This document shows, one piece after another, positions 1 through 8,160 of a stretch of 36,703 nt of DNA (its first letter is position 1; each line of letters opens with the position of its first letter). This DNA is from Acidovorax delafieldii 2AN (lineage in GTDB: Bacteria; Pseudomonadota; Gammaproteobacteria; Burkholderiales; Burkholderiaceae_C), in the NCBI RefSeq assembly GCF_000175235.1, contig NZ_ACQT01000020.1, positions 1 through 36,703 on the forward strand, given 5' to 3'. Below the pieces are notes generated by a model. That model worked only from the letters and a program-made list of their open reading frames with translations. It was not told the DNA's origin and did not search any database. The position numbers were made by a program, and so were the translations under genes.

Positions 1-1658
1 CCGGCGCGCAGTGGGCGGGCAGCGCCCTCAGGGCGTGCCTCGGCGACAGGCGCGGGTGCATCGGGCAGCACGCCCTTGATCACCGGCGTCTGCTTGTTGG
101 TGGGCTCTTGCGAGCGGCGCGTCACGGCGGTGGGGTCTTCCACTTCTTCGGCGAGCTTGTAGCTGGCTTCGATGTGGTCCAGGCGCGGGTCGTCGTGTTT
201 CAGGCGCTCCAGACGGTAGTTGGGCGTTTCCAGTGTCTTGTTGGGCACCATCAGCACGGCCACGCGCTGCTTGAGTTCGATCTTGGCGATCTCGGTGCGC
301 TTTTCGTTCAGCAGGAACGAGGCCACTTCCACCGGCACCTGGCAGTGCACGGCGGCCGTGTTGTCCTTCATCGATTCTTCTTGAATGATGCGCAGGATCT
401 GCAGGGCCGACGATTCGGTGTCGCGGATGTGGCCCGAGCCGCCGCAGCGGGGGCAGGGGATGGACGAGCCTTCGCTCAAGGCGGGCTTGAGGCGCTGGCG
501 GCTCATTTCCATCAGGCCGAACTTGCTGATGGTGCCGAACTGCACGCGGGCGCGGTCCTGGCGCAGGGCGTCGCGCAGGCGGTTTTCCACTTCACGGCGG
601 TTCTTCGACTCTTCCATGTCGATGAAGTCGATCACGATCAGGCCGCCCAGGTCGCGCAGGCGCATCTGGCGGGCCACTTCGTCGGCGGCTTCCAGGTTGG
701 TGCGGGTGGCGGTTTCCTCGATGTCGCCGCCCTTGATGGCACGGGCGGAGTTCACGTCCACGCTGACCAGCGCTTCGGTGTGGTCGATCACGATGGCGCC
801 GCCGGAGGGCAGCTGCACGGTGCGGGCGTAGGCCGATTCGATCTGGTGCTCGATCTGGAAGCGGCTGAACAGGGCCGCGTCGTCGCGGTAGCGCTTTACG
901 CGGGCGGCATGCTCGGGCATGACGTGCGCCATGAACTGCTGTGCCTGTTCGTAGATGTCGTCGGTATCGATGAGGATGTCACCGATGTCGTTGTTGAAGT
1001 AGTCGCGGATCGCGCGGATGACCAGGCTCGATTCCTGGTAAATCAGGAAGGCGCCCTTGCCACCCTTGGCGGCGCCGTCGATGGCGTTCCACAGCTTGAG
1101 CAGGTAGTTCAGGTCCCACTGCAGCTCGGGCGCGGTGCGGCCAATGCCAGCGGTGCGCGCGATGATGGACATGCCGTTCGGGTATTCCAGCTGGTCCATC
1201 GCCTCCTTGAGCTCGGCGCGGTCCTCGCCCTCGATGCGGCGCGAAACGCCACCGCCACGGGGGTTGTTGGGCATCAGCACCACGTAGCGTCCGGCCAGCG
1301 AGACGAAGGTGGTCAGGGCCGCGCCCTTGTTGCCGCGTTCTTCCTTTTCGACCTGGACCAGCAGTTCCTGGCCTTCCTTGATCACTTCATTGATGCGCGC
1401 CTGGTTGGGCGAGACGCCCGGCGTGAAGTAGCTGCGCGAGATTTCCTTGAACGGCAGAAAGCCGTGGCGGTCTTCGCCGTAATCCACGAAACAGGCTTCC
1501 AGCGAGGGCTCGACGCGCGTGACGACGGCCTTGTAGATGTTGCCCTTGCGCTGCTCGCGGCCCTCAATCTCGATTTCGTAGTCGAGCAGCTTCTGGCCGT
1601 CGACAATGGCCAGGCGCCGTTCTTCGGGCTGCGTGGCGTTGATGAGCATCCGCTTCAT
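1..1658 (-). CDS. rne: Ribonuclease E, amino-terminal part (runs off the window)
   Basis: This is the endoribonuclease that starts mRNA decay and processes rRNA and tRNA; the family works as a tetramer at the inner membrane. 552 codons are visible, and the carboxy-terminal scaffold lies beyond base 1. The protein starts [21 protein letters not shown], the S1-domain start typical of the family. The two metal-binding aspartates are seen in SVDVNS (Asp301) and VIDFID (Asp344), matching E. coli 303 and 346. The Zn-link CPRC is at 402-405 (E. coli 404-407). The ATG at 1658 is chosen because GGAAGGA lies 8 nt upstream on the minus strand. It is divergent from rluC across a long gap, which suggests a long leader as in E. 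coli, where rne controls its own mRNA. A long plus-strand frame over the gene is only a GC shadow. Confidence 0.97.
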   Translation of the reverse strand, partial: MKRMLINATQPEERRLAIVDGQKLLDYEIEIEGREQRKGNIYKAVVTRVEPSLEACFVDYGEDRHGFLPFKEISRSYFTPGVSPNQARINEVIKEGQELLVQVEKEERGNKGAALTTFVSLAGRYVVLMPNNPRGGGVSRRIEGEDRAELKEAMDQLEYPNGMSIIARTAGIGRTAPELQWDLNYLLKLWNAIDGAAKGGKGAFLIYQESSLVIRAIRDYFNNDIGDILIDTDDIYEQAQQFMAHVMPEHAARVKRYRDDAALFSRFQIEHQIESAYARTVQLPSGGAIVIDHTEALVSVDVNSARAIKGGDIEETATRTNLEAADEVARQMRLRDLGGLIVIDFIDMEESKNRREVENRLRDALRQDRARVQFGTISKFGLMEMSRQRLKPALSEGSSIPCPRCGGSGHIRDTESSALQILRIIQEESMKDNTAAVHCQVPVEVASFLLNEKRTEIAKIELKQRVAVLMVPNKTLETPNYRLERLKHDDPRLDHIEASYKLAEEVEDPTAVTRRSQEPTNKQTPVIKGVLPDAPAPVAEARPEGAARPLRA

Positions 1659-1897
1659 GATGCGATTCCTTCCGTGTTTCGCGGGCAGCGGCGGTGCAGC
1701 CAATTCAAGCAGGCTGCGCGGGCTGCCGCCCACAGTTTCCAAACCAATACAACAAGCTCTACAGGAGCTGTGAATGCCTGGACTGACGCATCGAAACGAA
1801 GGGAATTGCCGGGGATGCCGTGGGGCCGTCGAGCGCTAGCTCAGCGGGGGTGGCAAGGGCGCGTGGATGGGGGCGAGTGGGAATGCGCGCAGTTGTG

Positions 1898-1952
1898 CTA
1901 TTGGAGTAATAGCTGATTGCGCAGGCAGGATAAGCGCTTGAGGCGATTTGAC
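1898..1952 (+). repeat. Two-hairpin intergenic repeat, copy A
   Basis: Copy A of a roughly 55-bp element found five times in the window. Its left half is CTATT, a 5-nt loop, then AATAG followed by CTG. Its right half is GCGC, an 11-nt spacer, then AAGCGC. It ends GAGGCG then ATTTGAC. It lies inside the rne-rluC gap, so it would be transcribed as its reverse complement in the rne leader. Confidence 0.8.
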
Positions 1953-2029
1953 GCCCCATAGCGAGGGCAAGCGCCACCGCCACAAGGTCAATATCCATGC
2001 CATCAGCAACCACATGCTCGCTTCGATCC

Positions 2030-2067
2030 GCTGGCAGATGCTGCCCTGGTGGGGCGGATCTGCCAGC
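2030..2067 (-). other. 10-bp perfect inverted repeat in rne leader
   Basis: GCTGGCAGAT (2030-2039) is exactly complementary to ATCTGCCAGC (2058-2067), with an 18-nt loop that can pair further through its CCC and GGG. No T-run follows on either strand, so it is not an intrinsic terminator. Its position inside the probable rne leader suggests a structural or regulatory RNA hairpin. Confidence 0.6.
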
Positions 2068-2126
2068 TTGGGGGATTCCGTATCAGTGTTTCAATTTGTC
2101 AGCCCGCCGTGCGGCGTACAGGCCAC

Positions 2127-2145
2127 TGCAGGCATCCGGCCTGCA
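2127..2145 (-). other. 7-bp perfect hairpin in rne leader
   Basis: TGCAGGC (2127-2133) pairs with GCCTGCA (2139-2145) around a 5-nt loop. It lies about 110 nt downstream of the candidate rne promoter on the minus strand, so it would be near the 5' end of the rne transcript. Confidence 0.5.
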
Positions 2146-2249
2146 ATCTGCATATACGACGCCCGCCGGCATCGACCTGCCTGCACGAACGCAAGGGGTT
2201 GTGTGGACTAAACTCCAGACAAATCAACCACTTACACATTGACGCGCAG

Positions 2250-3260
2250 GTGAAACACATTATAGGGGGCAAACCGTCATCCGACCGCACCCCAGCAGCC
2301 CCCCTTCCCGCCGCCCGCCTGGTGGAGGTCGACGAGGACTCTGCAGGCCAGCGCCTCGACAATTTTCTGCTGCGCCACTTGAAGGGCGTACCCAAGACCC
2401 ACGTCTACCGCATCATCCGCAGCGGCGAAGTGCGCATCAACAAGGGCCGGGCCAATGCCGACACCCGCCTGGCAGCGGGCGACGTGGTGCGCCTGCCGCC
2501 CGTGCGCATTTCCGACAAGGTGGCCGAAAAGGCCGAGCGGCCTGCCCCGGCGCGGGAATTCCCCGTCCTGCTTGAAGACGAGCACGTGATCGCCCTCGAC
2601 AAGCCGGCTGGCGTGGCCGTGCACGGCGGTAGCGGCGTGAGCTTTGGTGTGATCGAGCAACTGCGCCAGGCGCGGCCCGCTGCCAGGTTTCTGGAGCTGG
2701 TGCATCGGCTCGACCGTGAAACCTCGGGCATCCTGCTGGTGGCCAAGAAGAGGTCAGCACTTACTCACCTGCAGGACCAGTTCCGTGAACGCGAGACGGG
2801 CAAGACCTACCTGGCGCTGGTGACGGGCGACTGGCCTGCCAACAAGAAAGTGATCGACCTGCCTCTGCACAAATACCTGCAGGCCGACGGTGAGCGCCGC
2901 GTGCGCGTGACCACTGCCGACGACCCCGACGGCATGCGTTCCGTCACGCTGGTCAAGGTGCGCCAGGCGGTGCCCGCGCGCCCGATGCAGGGCTTGCCCG
3001 CCATGAGCCTGCTGGAGGTGACCATCAAGACCGGGCGCACGCACCAGATCCGTGTGCACCTGGCCAGCCAGGGCCACCCCATCGTGGGCGACGACAAATA
3101 TGGCGACTTCGATCTGAACAAGCGCCTGCAGAAACAGGGGATGCGGCGCATGTTCCTTCATGCATGGAGGTTACAGTTCATGCACCCGGCCTCCGGCGAA
3201 CGCGTGGTGCTGCATGCTGCGCTGCCGTCGGAGCTGGCCGATTTTGTTCCCGCTCCCTGA
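2250..3260 (+). CDS. rluC: Ribosomal large-subunit pseudouridine synthase C
   Basis: Isomerises uridine to pseudouridine at three 23S rRNA sites in E. coli (955, 2504, 2580). The S4-like RNA-binding domain is near the amino end (GQRLDNFLLRHLKGVPKTHVYRIIR). The catalytic domain carries HRLDRETSG with the catalytic aspartate at residue 155. Other family blocks are AVHGGSGVSFGVIE, TGRTHQIRVH and DDKYGD. The reading frame is open further upstream. I chose GTG at 2250 (336 aa), just before KHIIGG, because the protein becomes family-like soon after it. No good ribosome-binding site is seen, and a GTG 25 codons further on is an alternative. The HAD gene starts 8 nt after its stop, which suggests co-transcription. 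Confidence 0.92.
   Translation: MKHIIGGKPSSDRTPAAPLPAARLVEVDEDSAGQRLDNFLLRHLKGVPKTHVYRIIRSGEVRINKGRANADTRLAAGDVVRLPPVRISDKVAEKAERPAPAREFPVLLEDEHVIALDKPAGVAVHGGSGVSFGVIEQLRQARPAARFLELVHRLDRETSGILLVAKKRSALTHLQDQFRERETGKTYLALVTGDWPANKKVIDLPLHKYLQADGERRVRVTTADDPDGMRSVTLVKVRQAVPARPMQGLPAMSLLEVTIKTGRTHQIRVHLASQGHPIVGDDKYGDFDLNKRLQKQGMRRMFLHAWRLQFMHPASGERVVLHAALPSELADFVPAP
2259..2264 (-). promoter_or_regulatory. Candidate rne promoter -10 (TATAAT)
   Basis: A perfect TATAAT reads on the minus strand here. No good TTGACA-like hexamer is seen 16-18 nt upstream, so it stands on the -10 alone. It overlaps the first codons of rluC (GTG at 2250), so the rluC start and the rne promoter would be interleaved. 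Confidence 0.35.
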
Positions 3261-3267
3261 TTGCGCC

Positions 3268-3939
3268 ATGTCTTCCCCTAACCGCTCGCGCCGCTTCGAC
3301 CTCATTGCCTTCGACTGGGACGGCACCCTGTTCGACTCCACGGCCATCATCGTGCGCAGCATCCAGGAGGCCGTGCGCGACGTGGGCGGCGCGGTGCCCA
3401 CCGACCAGGCCGCTGCCTACGTGATCGGCATGGCGCTGCCGCAAGCTTTGGCCCACGCCGCGCCCGACGTTCCGCCCGAGAAATACCCCGAGCTTGGAAA
3501 CCGCTACCGTTTCCACTATCTGCAGCACCAGGATGACCTGTGCCTGTTCGATGGCGTGCTGCCTCTGTTGTCGGATCTGCGGGCGCGTGGCCACCTGCTG
3601 GCGGTGGCCACCGGCAAGAGCCGGCGGGGCCTGGACGAGGCGCTGCACTCGGTGCAGCTCAAGGGCGTGTTCGACAGCTCCCGTACCGCCGACGAAACAG
3701 CGGGCAAGCCCCATCCACTGATGCTGCAAGAGCTGATGGCCGAGTTCGACGTGGCGCCCGGGCGTCTTCTCATGATTGGCGACACCACGCACGATCTGCA
3801 GATGGCGCAGTCGGCCGGCTGCGCCAGCGTGGGGGTGAGCTACGGCGCCCACGAACCTACCGCCTTCGATGTGCTCAGCCCCTTGCATGTGGCCCATTCG
3901 GTGCCCGAGCTGCATGCGTGGCTTCTGTCCAATGCCTGA
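3268..3939 (+). CDS. HAD-superfamily phosphatase (phosphoglycolate-phosphatase-like)
   Basis: A soluble 223-residue phosphatase of HAD subfamily IA. Motif I is FDWDGTLFDS, with nucleophile Asp16 and acid/base Asp18. Motif II is VATGKS, motif III has the lysine of GKPHPLML, and motif IV is GDTTHDL with Asp172 and Asp176 for Mg2+. The helical cap between motifs I and II is present. Length and motifs fit Gph-like enzymes, but the substrate cannot be read from sequence. The frame extends upstream into rluC; ATG 3268 is preferred because it places motif I at the usual distance from the amino end and follows the rluC stop by 7 nt. Its place between rluC and the Rieske gene suggests a housekeeping operon. 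Confidence 0.9.
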   Translation: MSSPNRSRRFDLIAFDWDGTLFDSTAIIVRSIQEAVRDVGGAVPTDQAAAYVIGMALPQALAHAAPDVPPEKYPELGNRYRFHYLQHQDDLCLFDGVLPLLSDLRARGHLLAVATGKSRRGLDEALHSVQLKGVFDSSRTADETAGKPHPLMLQELMAEFDVAPGRLLMIGDTTHDLQMAQSAGCASVGVSYGAHEPTAFDVLSPLHVAHSVPELHAWLLSNA

Positions 3940-3974
3940 ATTCAGCGCCTGAGCGCTCTCGCGCCACTTCGCCC

Positions 3975-4352
3975 ATGTACGCACCCGACTCCACCGCCAT
4001 TGCCCTGTGCCGCAGCACCGATCTGCAGGAACGCCACCTGGCCGTTCCTTTTGATGTGGTTTACGCAGGCCAGACCTGCCGTGCCTTTGCGATCCGCTTC
4101 GAAGGCCGGGTGCACGCCTACCTGAATCGGTGCACGCACGTGGCGATGGAGATGGATTACCAGCCCGACCGCTTTTTCGACGTCACTGGCCAATGGCTGA
4201 TCTGCGCCACCCACGGCGCCACTTACCGGCCCGATACCGGCGCGTGCGCGGGTGGACCTTGCCGCGGCGGGCTGGTGAAGATCGCCCTTTCCGAAGTGGA
4301 CGGGGTGGTGCACTGGCATACTGCCTACAACCTGCAACCTGTCGAGTTCTAG
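3975..4352 (+). CDS. Rieske [2Fe-2S] protein, small single-domain
   Basis: A 125-residue protein that is essentially one Rieske domain. The two cluster-binding motifs are C53-T-H55 and C77-A-T-H80-G, the CxH / CxxH pattern of Rieske ferredoxins, with 21 residues between the two motifs. It has no signal peptide, membrane helix or catalytic domain, so it should be a cytosolic electron-transfer or assembly protein. No partner oxygenase is nearby. The true start is ATG 3975; the same frame is open far upstream over the HAD gene but there it is only a shadow. The S49 protease gene follows after 91 nt. Confidence 0.9.
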   Translation: MYAPDSTAIALCRSTDLQERHLAVPFDVVYAGQTCRAFAIRFEGRVHAYLNRCTHVAMEMDYQPDRFFDVTGQWLICATHGATYRPDTGACAGGPCRGGLVKIALSEVDGVVHWHTAYNLQPVEF

Positions 4353-4443
4353 ATGCATTACCCCCTAGCCCCTTCGTTCATGCTTTGGATGGCCCCTTCC
4401 GGTGCGCCAGCCTGCCACCGTCCGGCCCGCCAGGAGGTGTGAG

Positions 4444-5505
4444 ATGAGCGACTTGCAACGCCCAGGCAACCCCGGTTCGGACGATAAGGCGTCCATTCCG
4501 CCCGATCTGTGGGCGCAGGCTGCGACCGAACCCGGCGCAAAAACCGCCGCTCCGGCCAAGGGGGCAATGGAGCCCGGCTGGGAGCGCGCCGCGCTTGAGA
4601 AGCTGGCGTTCGCGGCGCTGGAGGAGCAACGCACCGCGCGGCGCTGGCGCATCTTCTTTCGCCTGACCTGGCTGCTGGTGGCATTGCTGGTGGCTTGGGC
4701 CGCCCTTTACCAGAGCACCAGCGGCACCAGCAAGTCGGCCCCCCACACCGCTGTGGTGGACATCAAGGGTGAAATCGCCTCGGGGGCCGAGGCCAGCGCC
4801 GAACTGGTTGTGGCTGCCATGCGCAGTGCCCTGGAGGATGAGGGCTCGCAGGCGCTGGTGCTGCTGATCAATTCGCCCGGCGGCAGCCCCGTGCAGGCGG
4901 GCATCATCAACGACGAGATCGTGCGCCTGAAGGCCAAGTACAACAAGCCCGTTTATGCCGTGGTGGAAGAGACCTGCGCTTCGGCGGCCTATTACATTGC
5001 GGCGGCTGCCGACGAGATCTTTGTCGACAAGGCCAGCATCGTGGGAAGCATTGGCGTGCTGATGGACGGCTTCGGCTTCACCGGCACCATGGAAAAACTG
5101 GGCGTGGAGCGCCGCCTGCTCACCGCCGGCGAGAACAAGGGTTTTCTGGATCCGTTCAGCCCGCAGACCGAAAAGCAGCGTGCCTACGCGCTCACCATGC
5201 TCGACCAGATCCACCAGCAATTCATCGGCGTGGTGAAGGCCGGCCGGGGTGATCGCCTGAAACCCACGCCTGAAACCTTCAGCGGCCTGTTCTGGACGGG
5301 CCAGCAGGCCATCGAGATGGGCCTGGCCGACAAGCTTGGCAGCCTGGACTATGTGGCCCGCGAAGTGGTCAAGGCCGAGGACATCATCGACTACACGCGC
5401 CGTGAAAACGTGGCCGAACGCCTGGTCAAGCGCTTTGGCGCAGCCATGGGCGCGGGTGCGCTGAAGGCCTTGTCGGCCAGCAACGCAGTGCCCCTGCTGC
5501 GCTGA
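4444..5505 (+). CDS. S49-family signal-peptide-peptidase-like membrane protease
   Basis: An inner-membrane serine protease that cleaves leftover signal peptides or damaged membrane proteins. A cytosolic stretch of about 60 residues is followed by one membrane segment (FRLTWLLVALLVAWAALYQ) and an outside catalytic domain. The Ser-Lys dyad is Ser180 (in CASAAYY) and Lys232 (in GENKGFLDPF). The 52-residue spacing equals that of B. subtilis SppA (147/199). At 353 residues it is the short, one-domain form and not the double-length E. coli SppA. ATG 4444 is chosen over an in-frame ATG at 4402 because AGGAGGTG lies just upstream, the best Shine-Dalgarno in the window. Last gene of the rluC run; a convergent gap follows. 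Confidence 0.93.
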   Translation: MSDLQRPGNPGSDDKASIPPDLWAQAATEPGAKTAAPAKGAMEPGWERAALEKLAFAALEEQRTARRWRIFFRLTWLLVALLVAWAALYQSTSGTSKSAPHTAVVDIKGEIASGAEASAELVVAAMRSALEDEGSQALVLLINSPGGSPVQAGIINDEIVRLKAKYNKPVYAVVEETCASAAYYIAAAADEIFVDKASIVGSIGVLMDGFGFTGTMEKLGVERRLLTAGENKGFLDPFSPQTEKQRAYALTMLDQIHQQFIGVVKAGRGDRLKPTPETFSGLFWTGQQAIEMGLADKLGSLDYVAREVVKAEDIIDYTRRENVAERLVKRFGAAMGAGALKALSASNAVPLLR

Positions 5506-5549
5506 ACCCGCCTTCCGCCCGGTGGGCGGGCGTTAGCCCATGGTTCATG

Positions 5550-5603
5550 GTCAAATTTGCCTGCAGCGCTTATGGAATAAGCGCCATTAGCTCCAAAAAT
5601 GAG
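5550..5603 (-). repeat. Two-hairpin intergenic repeat, copy B (inverted)
   Basis: Read on the minus strand this copy has CTC...GAGCTAATG, then GCGCTTAT-TCC-ATAAGCGC (a perfect 8-bp stem with 3-nt loop), then GCAGGCA and AATTTGACC. It starts 45 nt after the S49 protease stop codon. It has the best right-hand hairpin of the five copies, while its left-hand stem is weak. Confidence 0.8.
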
Positions 5604-5884
5604 AGCGGAAACGGTGCGACGGCGTGCCTTGGGGTACAGCGGTCAAGCCGCAAGCACGTGCACTGGCAACACACTGCGCGCATTTCGCGGACGCCGCCAC
5701 CCCATTCTCGGCGTCTCCGCACAAGCCAGCTCCTCGGAAAGTCTGTTCTGCTGCACCGCAGGCGGCAGTGGCCGGCGGTCGGATGGGGGCGATCGGTGCT
5801 TGCGGTTGGGCATGCCCCAAGGGTCGGTTGGGGCAGTGCCCGCGCCAGCGGGCGTTTCGCACCACCCGACGGATTTGATGAAAT
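5604..5884. other. Convergent gap with tandem hairpins, no credible gene
   Basis: This gap lies between the convergent S49 protease and RsmI-like genes. An 84-codon plus-strand frame (5624-5878) exists but its third-position GC is well below that of the real genes here, so I do not call it. Two perfect hairpins stand side by side: GCCCCAA/TTGGGGC (5814-5834, 7-nt loop) and GCCCGC/GCGGGC (5838-5853, 4-nt loop). A third, GATTT/AAATC, lies at 5872-5885. There is no U-tract typical of an intrinsic terminator. I looked for RNase P RNA, tmRNA and 6S signatures and did not find them. It may be a structured 3' region or an undescribed RNA. Confidence 0.4.
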
Positions 5885-6688
5885 CTAGCGGCCCAGGGCA
5901 AACACGACAGGCGTACGGTTGTCCGCCGGCACCGGCTGCTGGCGCCACTGGCGCACCAGTTGGCTGCGGATGCATACCTGCGGCAATGTCAGCCCGCCGG
6001 CCAGCGCCAGCCGTGTATGGGGCTGCAGGGTCTGCGTGAGAGCCTGCCACAGGGCTGCGTTGCGGTAGGGCGTTTCGATGAAGAGCTGTGTCTGGCCGGT
6101 GCGCAGCGCCACGGACTCGAGCTCGCGAATGCGCTGGGCGCGCTCTTGTGCGTCCTGCGGCAGATAGCCGTTGAAGGCGAAGCTCTGGCCGTTGAGTCCG
6201 CTGGCCGCCAGTGCCAGCAGCAGCGAGACGGGCCCGACCAGCGGCACAACCGCAATACCCAGGTCGTGCGCGGCGCGCACCACGGAAGAGCCCGGATCGG
6301 CCACGGCGGGCATGCCCGCTTCGCTGACCAGGCCCATGTCATGCCCCGCCAGGGCGGCCGCGAGCAGCGGGCGGGCGTCGAAGGGGGCCGATCCCTTGTC
6401 GCCGTGATCGCCCTTCTTGTGCACCTCGCGCGGGAGCTCGGTGATGGCCTGCTCCTGCAGGGGCGCGGCCAGGGGGTGGATGGGGTCGATGCGCTTGAGG
6501 TAGGCGCGGGTGCTCTTGGCGTTCTCGCAGATCCAGTGCGTCAGGCTGGCAGCGGTCTTCAGCGTGCCGTCGGGCAGGGCCTGCTGCAGCGGCACCTGGG
6601 CGTCGCAGCCGAAATCGAGCGGCGCTGGCACGAGATACAGCGTGCCTGCGGTGGCGGCCGTTGCAGGGGGGGCAGGGCGGGCGCTCAT
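5885..6688 (-). CDS. RsmI-like SAM-dependent methyltransferase (tetrapyrrole methylase fold)
   Basis: A 267-residue protein with the layout of RsmI, which 2'-O-methylates C1402 of 16S rRNA. It has GTLYLVPAPLDFG near the start and GLVSEAGMPAVADPGSSVVR followed by VPLVGPVSLLLALAASGLNG, which match the SAM-binding loops of the family. The amino-terminal loop differs from the canonical VATPIGN form, and the SDAGTP block reads SEAGMP. It is therefore probably a diverged paralogue, with a standard rsmI expected elsewhere. The target is unknown; rRNA is the best guess. Its start overlaps the yceF stop by 4 nt (ATGA), so the two are translationally coupled. Confidence 0.85.
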   Translation of the reverse strand: MSARPAPPATAATAGTLYLVPAPLDFGCDAQVPLQQALPDGTLKTAASLTHWICENAKSTRAYLKRIDPIHPLAAPLQEQAITELPREVHKKGDHGDKGSAPFDARPLLAAALAGHDMGLVSEAGMPAVADPGSSVVRAAHDLGIAVVPLVGPVSLLLALAASGLNGQSFAFNGYLPQDAQERAQRIRELESVALRTGQTQLFIETPYRNAALWQALTQTLQPHTRLALAGGLTLPQVCIRSQLVRQWRQQPVPADNRTPVVFALGR

Positions 6689-7284
6689 GGCAGGACCACT
6701 TCGGCGGCGCGCAGCATGCGGCAGGTGCGGATGAGGGGCAGGCCGATCAATGCCGTCGGATCATCGCTCACGATGGCGTCCAGCAGCGCAATCCCCAGGC
6801 CTTCGCTCTTGGCGCTGCCCGCGCAGTCGTAGGGTTCTTCAATGCGCAGGTAGCGTTCTATTTCGCTGTCGGAAAGCGCGCGAAAGCGCACTTCAACCGG
6901 GGCCAGGTCCACTTGTTCGAATCCGGTGGCTGCGCACACAACCGCCACGGCGGTCTGGAAGACCACGGTCTGGCCGCTCATCTGGCGCAGCTGGGCCACC
7001 GCGCGCTCGTGCGTGCCGGGCTTGCCCAGGGGGGTTCCGTGCAGATCGGCCACCTGGTCCGAACCAATGACCACGGCTTGCGAATACTGGCGCGCCACCG
7101 CGTGGGCCTTGGCCAGGGCCAGGCGCAGGGCCAGTGCGCGTGGCGTTTCACCTGCCAGAGGTGTTTCGTCGACATGGGGGGCGGCCGTCTCGAAAGGCAG
7201 GTTCAGCCGCGAGAGCAGTTCGCGGCGGTAACGCGAAGTCGAGCCCAATACCAGTGGGCGTGGCGGGGTGGGGGATTGAAGCAT
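6685..7284 (-). CDS. yceF: Maf-family nucleotide pyrophosphatase, YceF type
   Basis: Cytosolic house-cleaning enzyme that hydrolyses modified nucleoside triphosphates; E. coli YceF prefers 7-methyl-GTP. At 199 residues it is full length. Family blocks are LGSTSRYRRELL near the start, VIGSDQV with the probable catalytic Asp76, CAGSAKSEGLGI and DPTALIGLPL. The wording of the last two blocks fits YceF and not the dTTP/UTP-specific YhdE type. It is divergent from yceD with only 25 nt between start codons, the same partnership of yceF and yceD/rpmF seen in E. coli, so the two promoters must overlap the coding starts. Confidence 0.92.
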   Translation of the reverse strand: MLQSPTPPRPLVLGSTSRYRRELLSRLNLPFETAAPHVDETPLAGETPRALALRLALAKAHAVARQYSQAVVIGSDQVADLHGTPLGKPGTHERAVAQLRQMSGQTVVFQTAVAVVCAATGFEQVDLAPVEVRFRALSDSEIERYLRIEEPYDCAGSAKSEGLGIALLDAIVSDDPTALIGLPLIRTCRMLRAAEVVLP

Positions 7285-7309
7285 CGGCCGATTCTCTTAC
7301 ACTGCCGCC

Positions 7310-7861
7310 ATGACCAAGGAATTCTCCCCCGACCGGCTCGACGTCAAGGCTTTTGCGCAGGCGGGCGGGCAGCTGTCCGGGCATGACTCGCTGCTGAAAT
7401 ACGAGCGGCTGTCACAGGAAGCCAAAGGGTTGCATCCCGACCTGCGGGTGGACTGGAGCGCGGCGGGCGAATTGCGCACTGCGCTGGGTGGCAGTGCCCA
7501 GGTGTGGCTGCATGTCCAGGTCAGTGCCACCTTTCCCATGGAATGCCAGCGCTGCCTCGCGCCGGTGGATGTGCCCCTGGCGGTGGAGCGATCCTTCCGC
7601 TTCGTGGCCGACGAGGCAACGGCCGAGGCGCTGGACGACGAGAGCGAGGAAGATCTGCTCGCCCTGAGCCGCGAGTTCGACCTGCGTGAGCTCATTGAGG
7701 ATGAGTTGCTGATGGCCTTGCCCGTGGTGCCCCGGCACGAGGAGTGTCCGACGGCCGTTCCGCTGTCTTCCAGCGACGACGATTTCGACGCTGCCAACGC
7801 CGAAAAGCCCAACCCTTTCGCTGCGCTGGCCGGCCTGCGCAAAGAAGAAAAAGGACAGTAA
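7310..7861 (+). CDS. yceD: DUF177 / YceD-family protein
   Basis: A 183-residue member of the YceD family, found next to rpmF across many bacteria. The family has been linked to 23S rRNA accumulation and ribosome assembly; its biochemical role is not settled. A Cys pair, ECQRC near residue 78, sits in the conserved core. An acidic stretch (residues about 100-120) and the family block FDLRELIEDELLMALPVVPRH follow. The tail is charged and probably disordered. The end of the gene contains the -35 of the rpmF promoter. Confidence 0.93.
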   Translation: MTKEFSPDRLDVKAFAQAGGQLSGHDSLLKYERLSQEAKGLHPDLRVDWSAAGELRTALGGSAQVWLHVQVSATFPMECQRCLAPVDVPLAVERSFRFVADEATAEALDDESEEDLLALSREFDLRELIEDELLMALPVVPRHEECPTAVPLSSSDDDFDAANAEKPNPFAALAGLRKEEKGQ

Positions 7862-7880
7862 TTGGCGTTTGGGATATAAT
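7852..7880 (+). promoter_or_regulatory. Candidate sigma-70 promoter for rpmF
   Basis: AGGACA (7852-7857), 17 nt, then a perfect TATAAT (7875-7880). The -35 lies in the last codons of yceD. Transcription would start near 7887, giving rpmF a leader of about 75 nt. This would let ribosomal protein L32 be made in excess of YceD. Confidence 0.6.
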
Positions 7881-7961
7881 CGAAGGCTTCACGCGAATCC
7901 CCTCGTGTCTTTAATGGGCTGATCGCGTTTTTACCAACCCTATTCAAGACCAGGAGCCATC

Positions 7962-8144
7962 ATGGCCGTTCAGCAAAACAAAAAGTCCCCTTCCAAGCGT
8001 GGCATGCACCGCTCGCACAATGCCCTGAATGTGCCGGGCATTGCTGTGGAACCCACCACCGGTGAAACGCATCTGCGCCACCACATCAGCCCCAACGGTT
8101 TCTACCGTGGCCGTCAGGTGCTGAAGAACAAGTCCGAAGCCTGA
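7962..8144 (+). CDS. rpmF: 50S ribosomal protein L32
   Basis: A 60-residue basic protein starting [20 protein letters not shown], the hallmark of the bacterial L32 family; [16 protein letters not shown] is near the end. It has no zinc-binding cysteines, as in other proteobacteria. AGGAG lies 8 nt upstream of the ATG. Its own promoter sits upstream, and a terminator-like hairpin follows the stop codon at 8161, which should make L32 expression partly independent of plsX. Confidence 0.98.
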   Translation: MAVQQNKKSPSKRGMHRSHNALNVPGIAVEPTTGETHLRHHISPNGFYRGRQVLKNKSEA

Positions 8145-8160
8145 CCTTCCTTCTTCCCGC

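Larger units (their letters stand above)
1659..2249 (-). promoter_or_regulatory. Gene-free interval: probable long 5' leader of rne
   Basis: No credible gene lies in these 590 nt between the divergent rne and rluC genes. The short frames present do not look coding. The interval holds one copy of the intergenic repeat (1898-1952) and two perfect inverted repeats (2030-2067 and 2127-2145). A consensus TATAAT on the minus strand at 2264-2259 would give an rne leader of about 590 nt. In E. coli the 361-nt rne leader folds into hairpins through which RNase E represses its own synthesis. A similar role here is inference. Confidence 0.5.

Noticed and set aside
108-1916. 602-codon plus-strand open frame
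   Set aside because: It is antisense to RNase E, whose catalytic and zinc motifs are all intact on the other strand in the same codon register. High GC content keeps the opposite frame open.
5624-5878. 84-codon frame as a small protein
   Set aside because: Third-position GC is much lower than in true genes here, there is no ribosome-binding site, and the frame overlaps stable hairpins.
5506-5884. RNase P RNA, tmRNA or 6S RNA
   Set aside because: The GAGGAAAGTCC and ACAGAACCCGGCTTA blocks of RNase P RNA, the tRNA-like ends of tmRNA and the long end-to-end pairing of 6S RNA are all missing.
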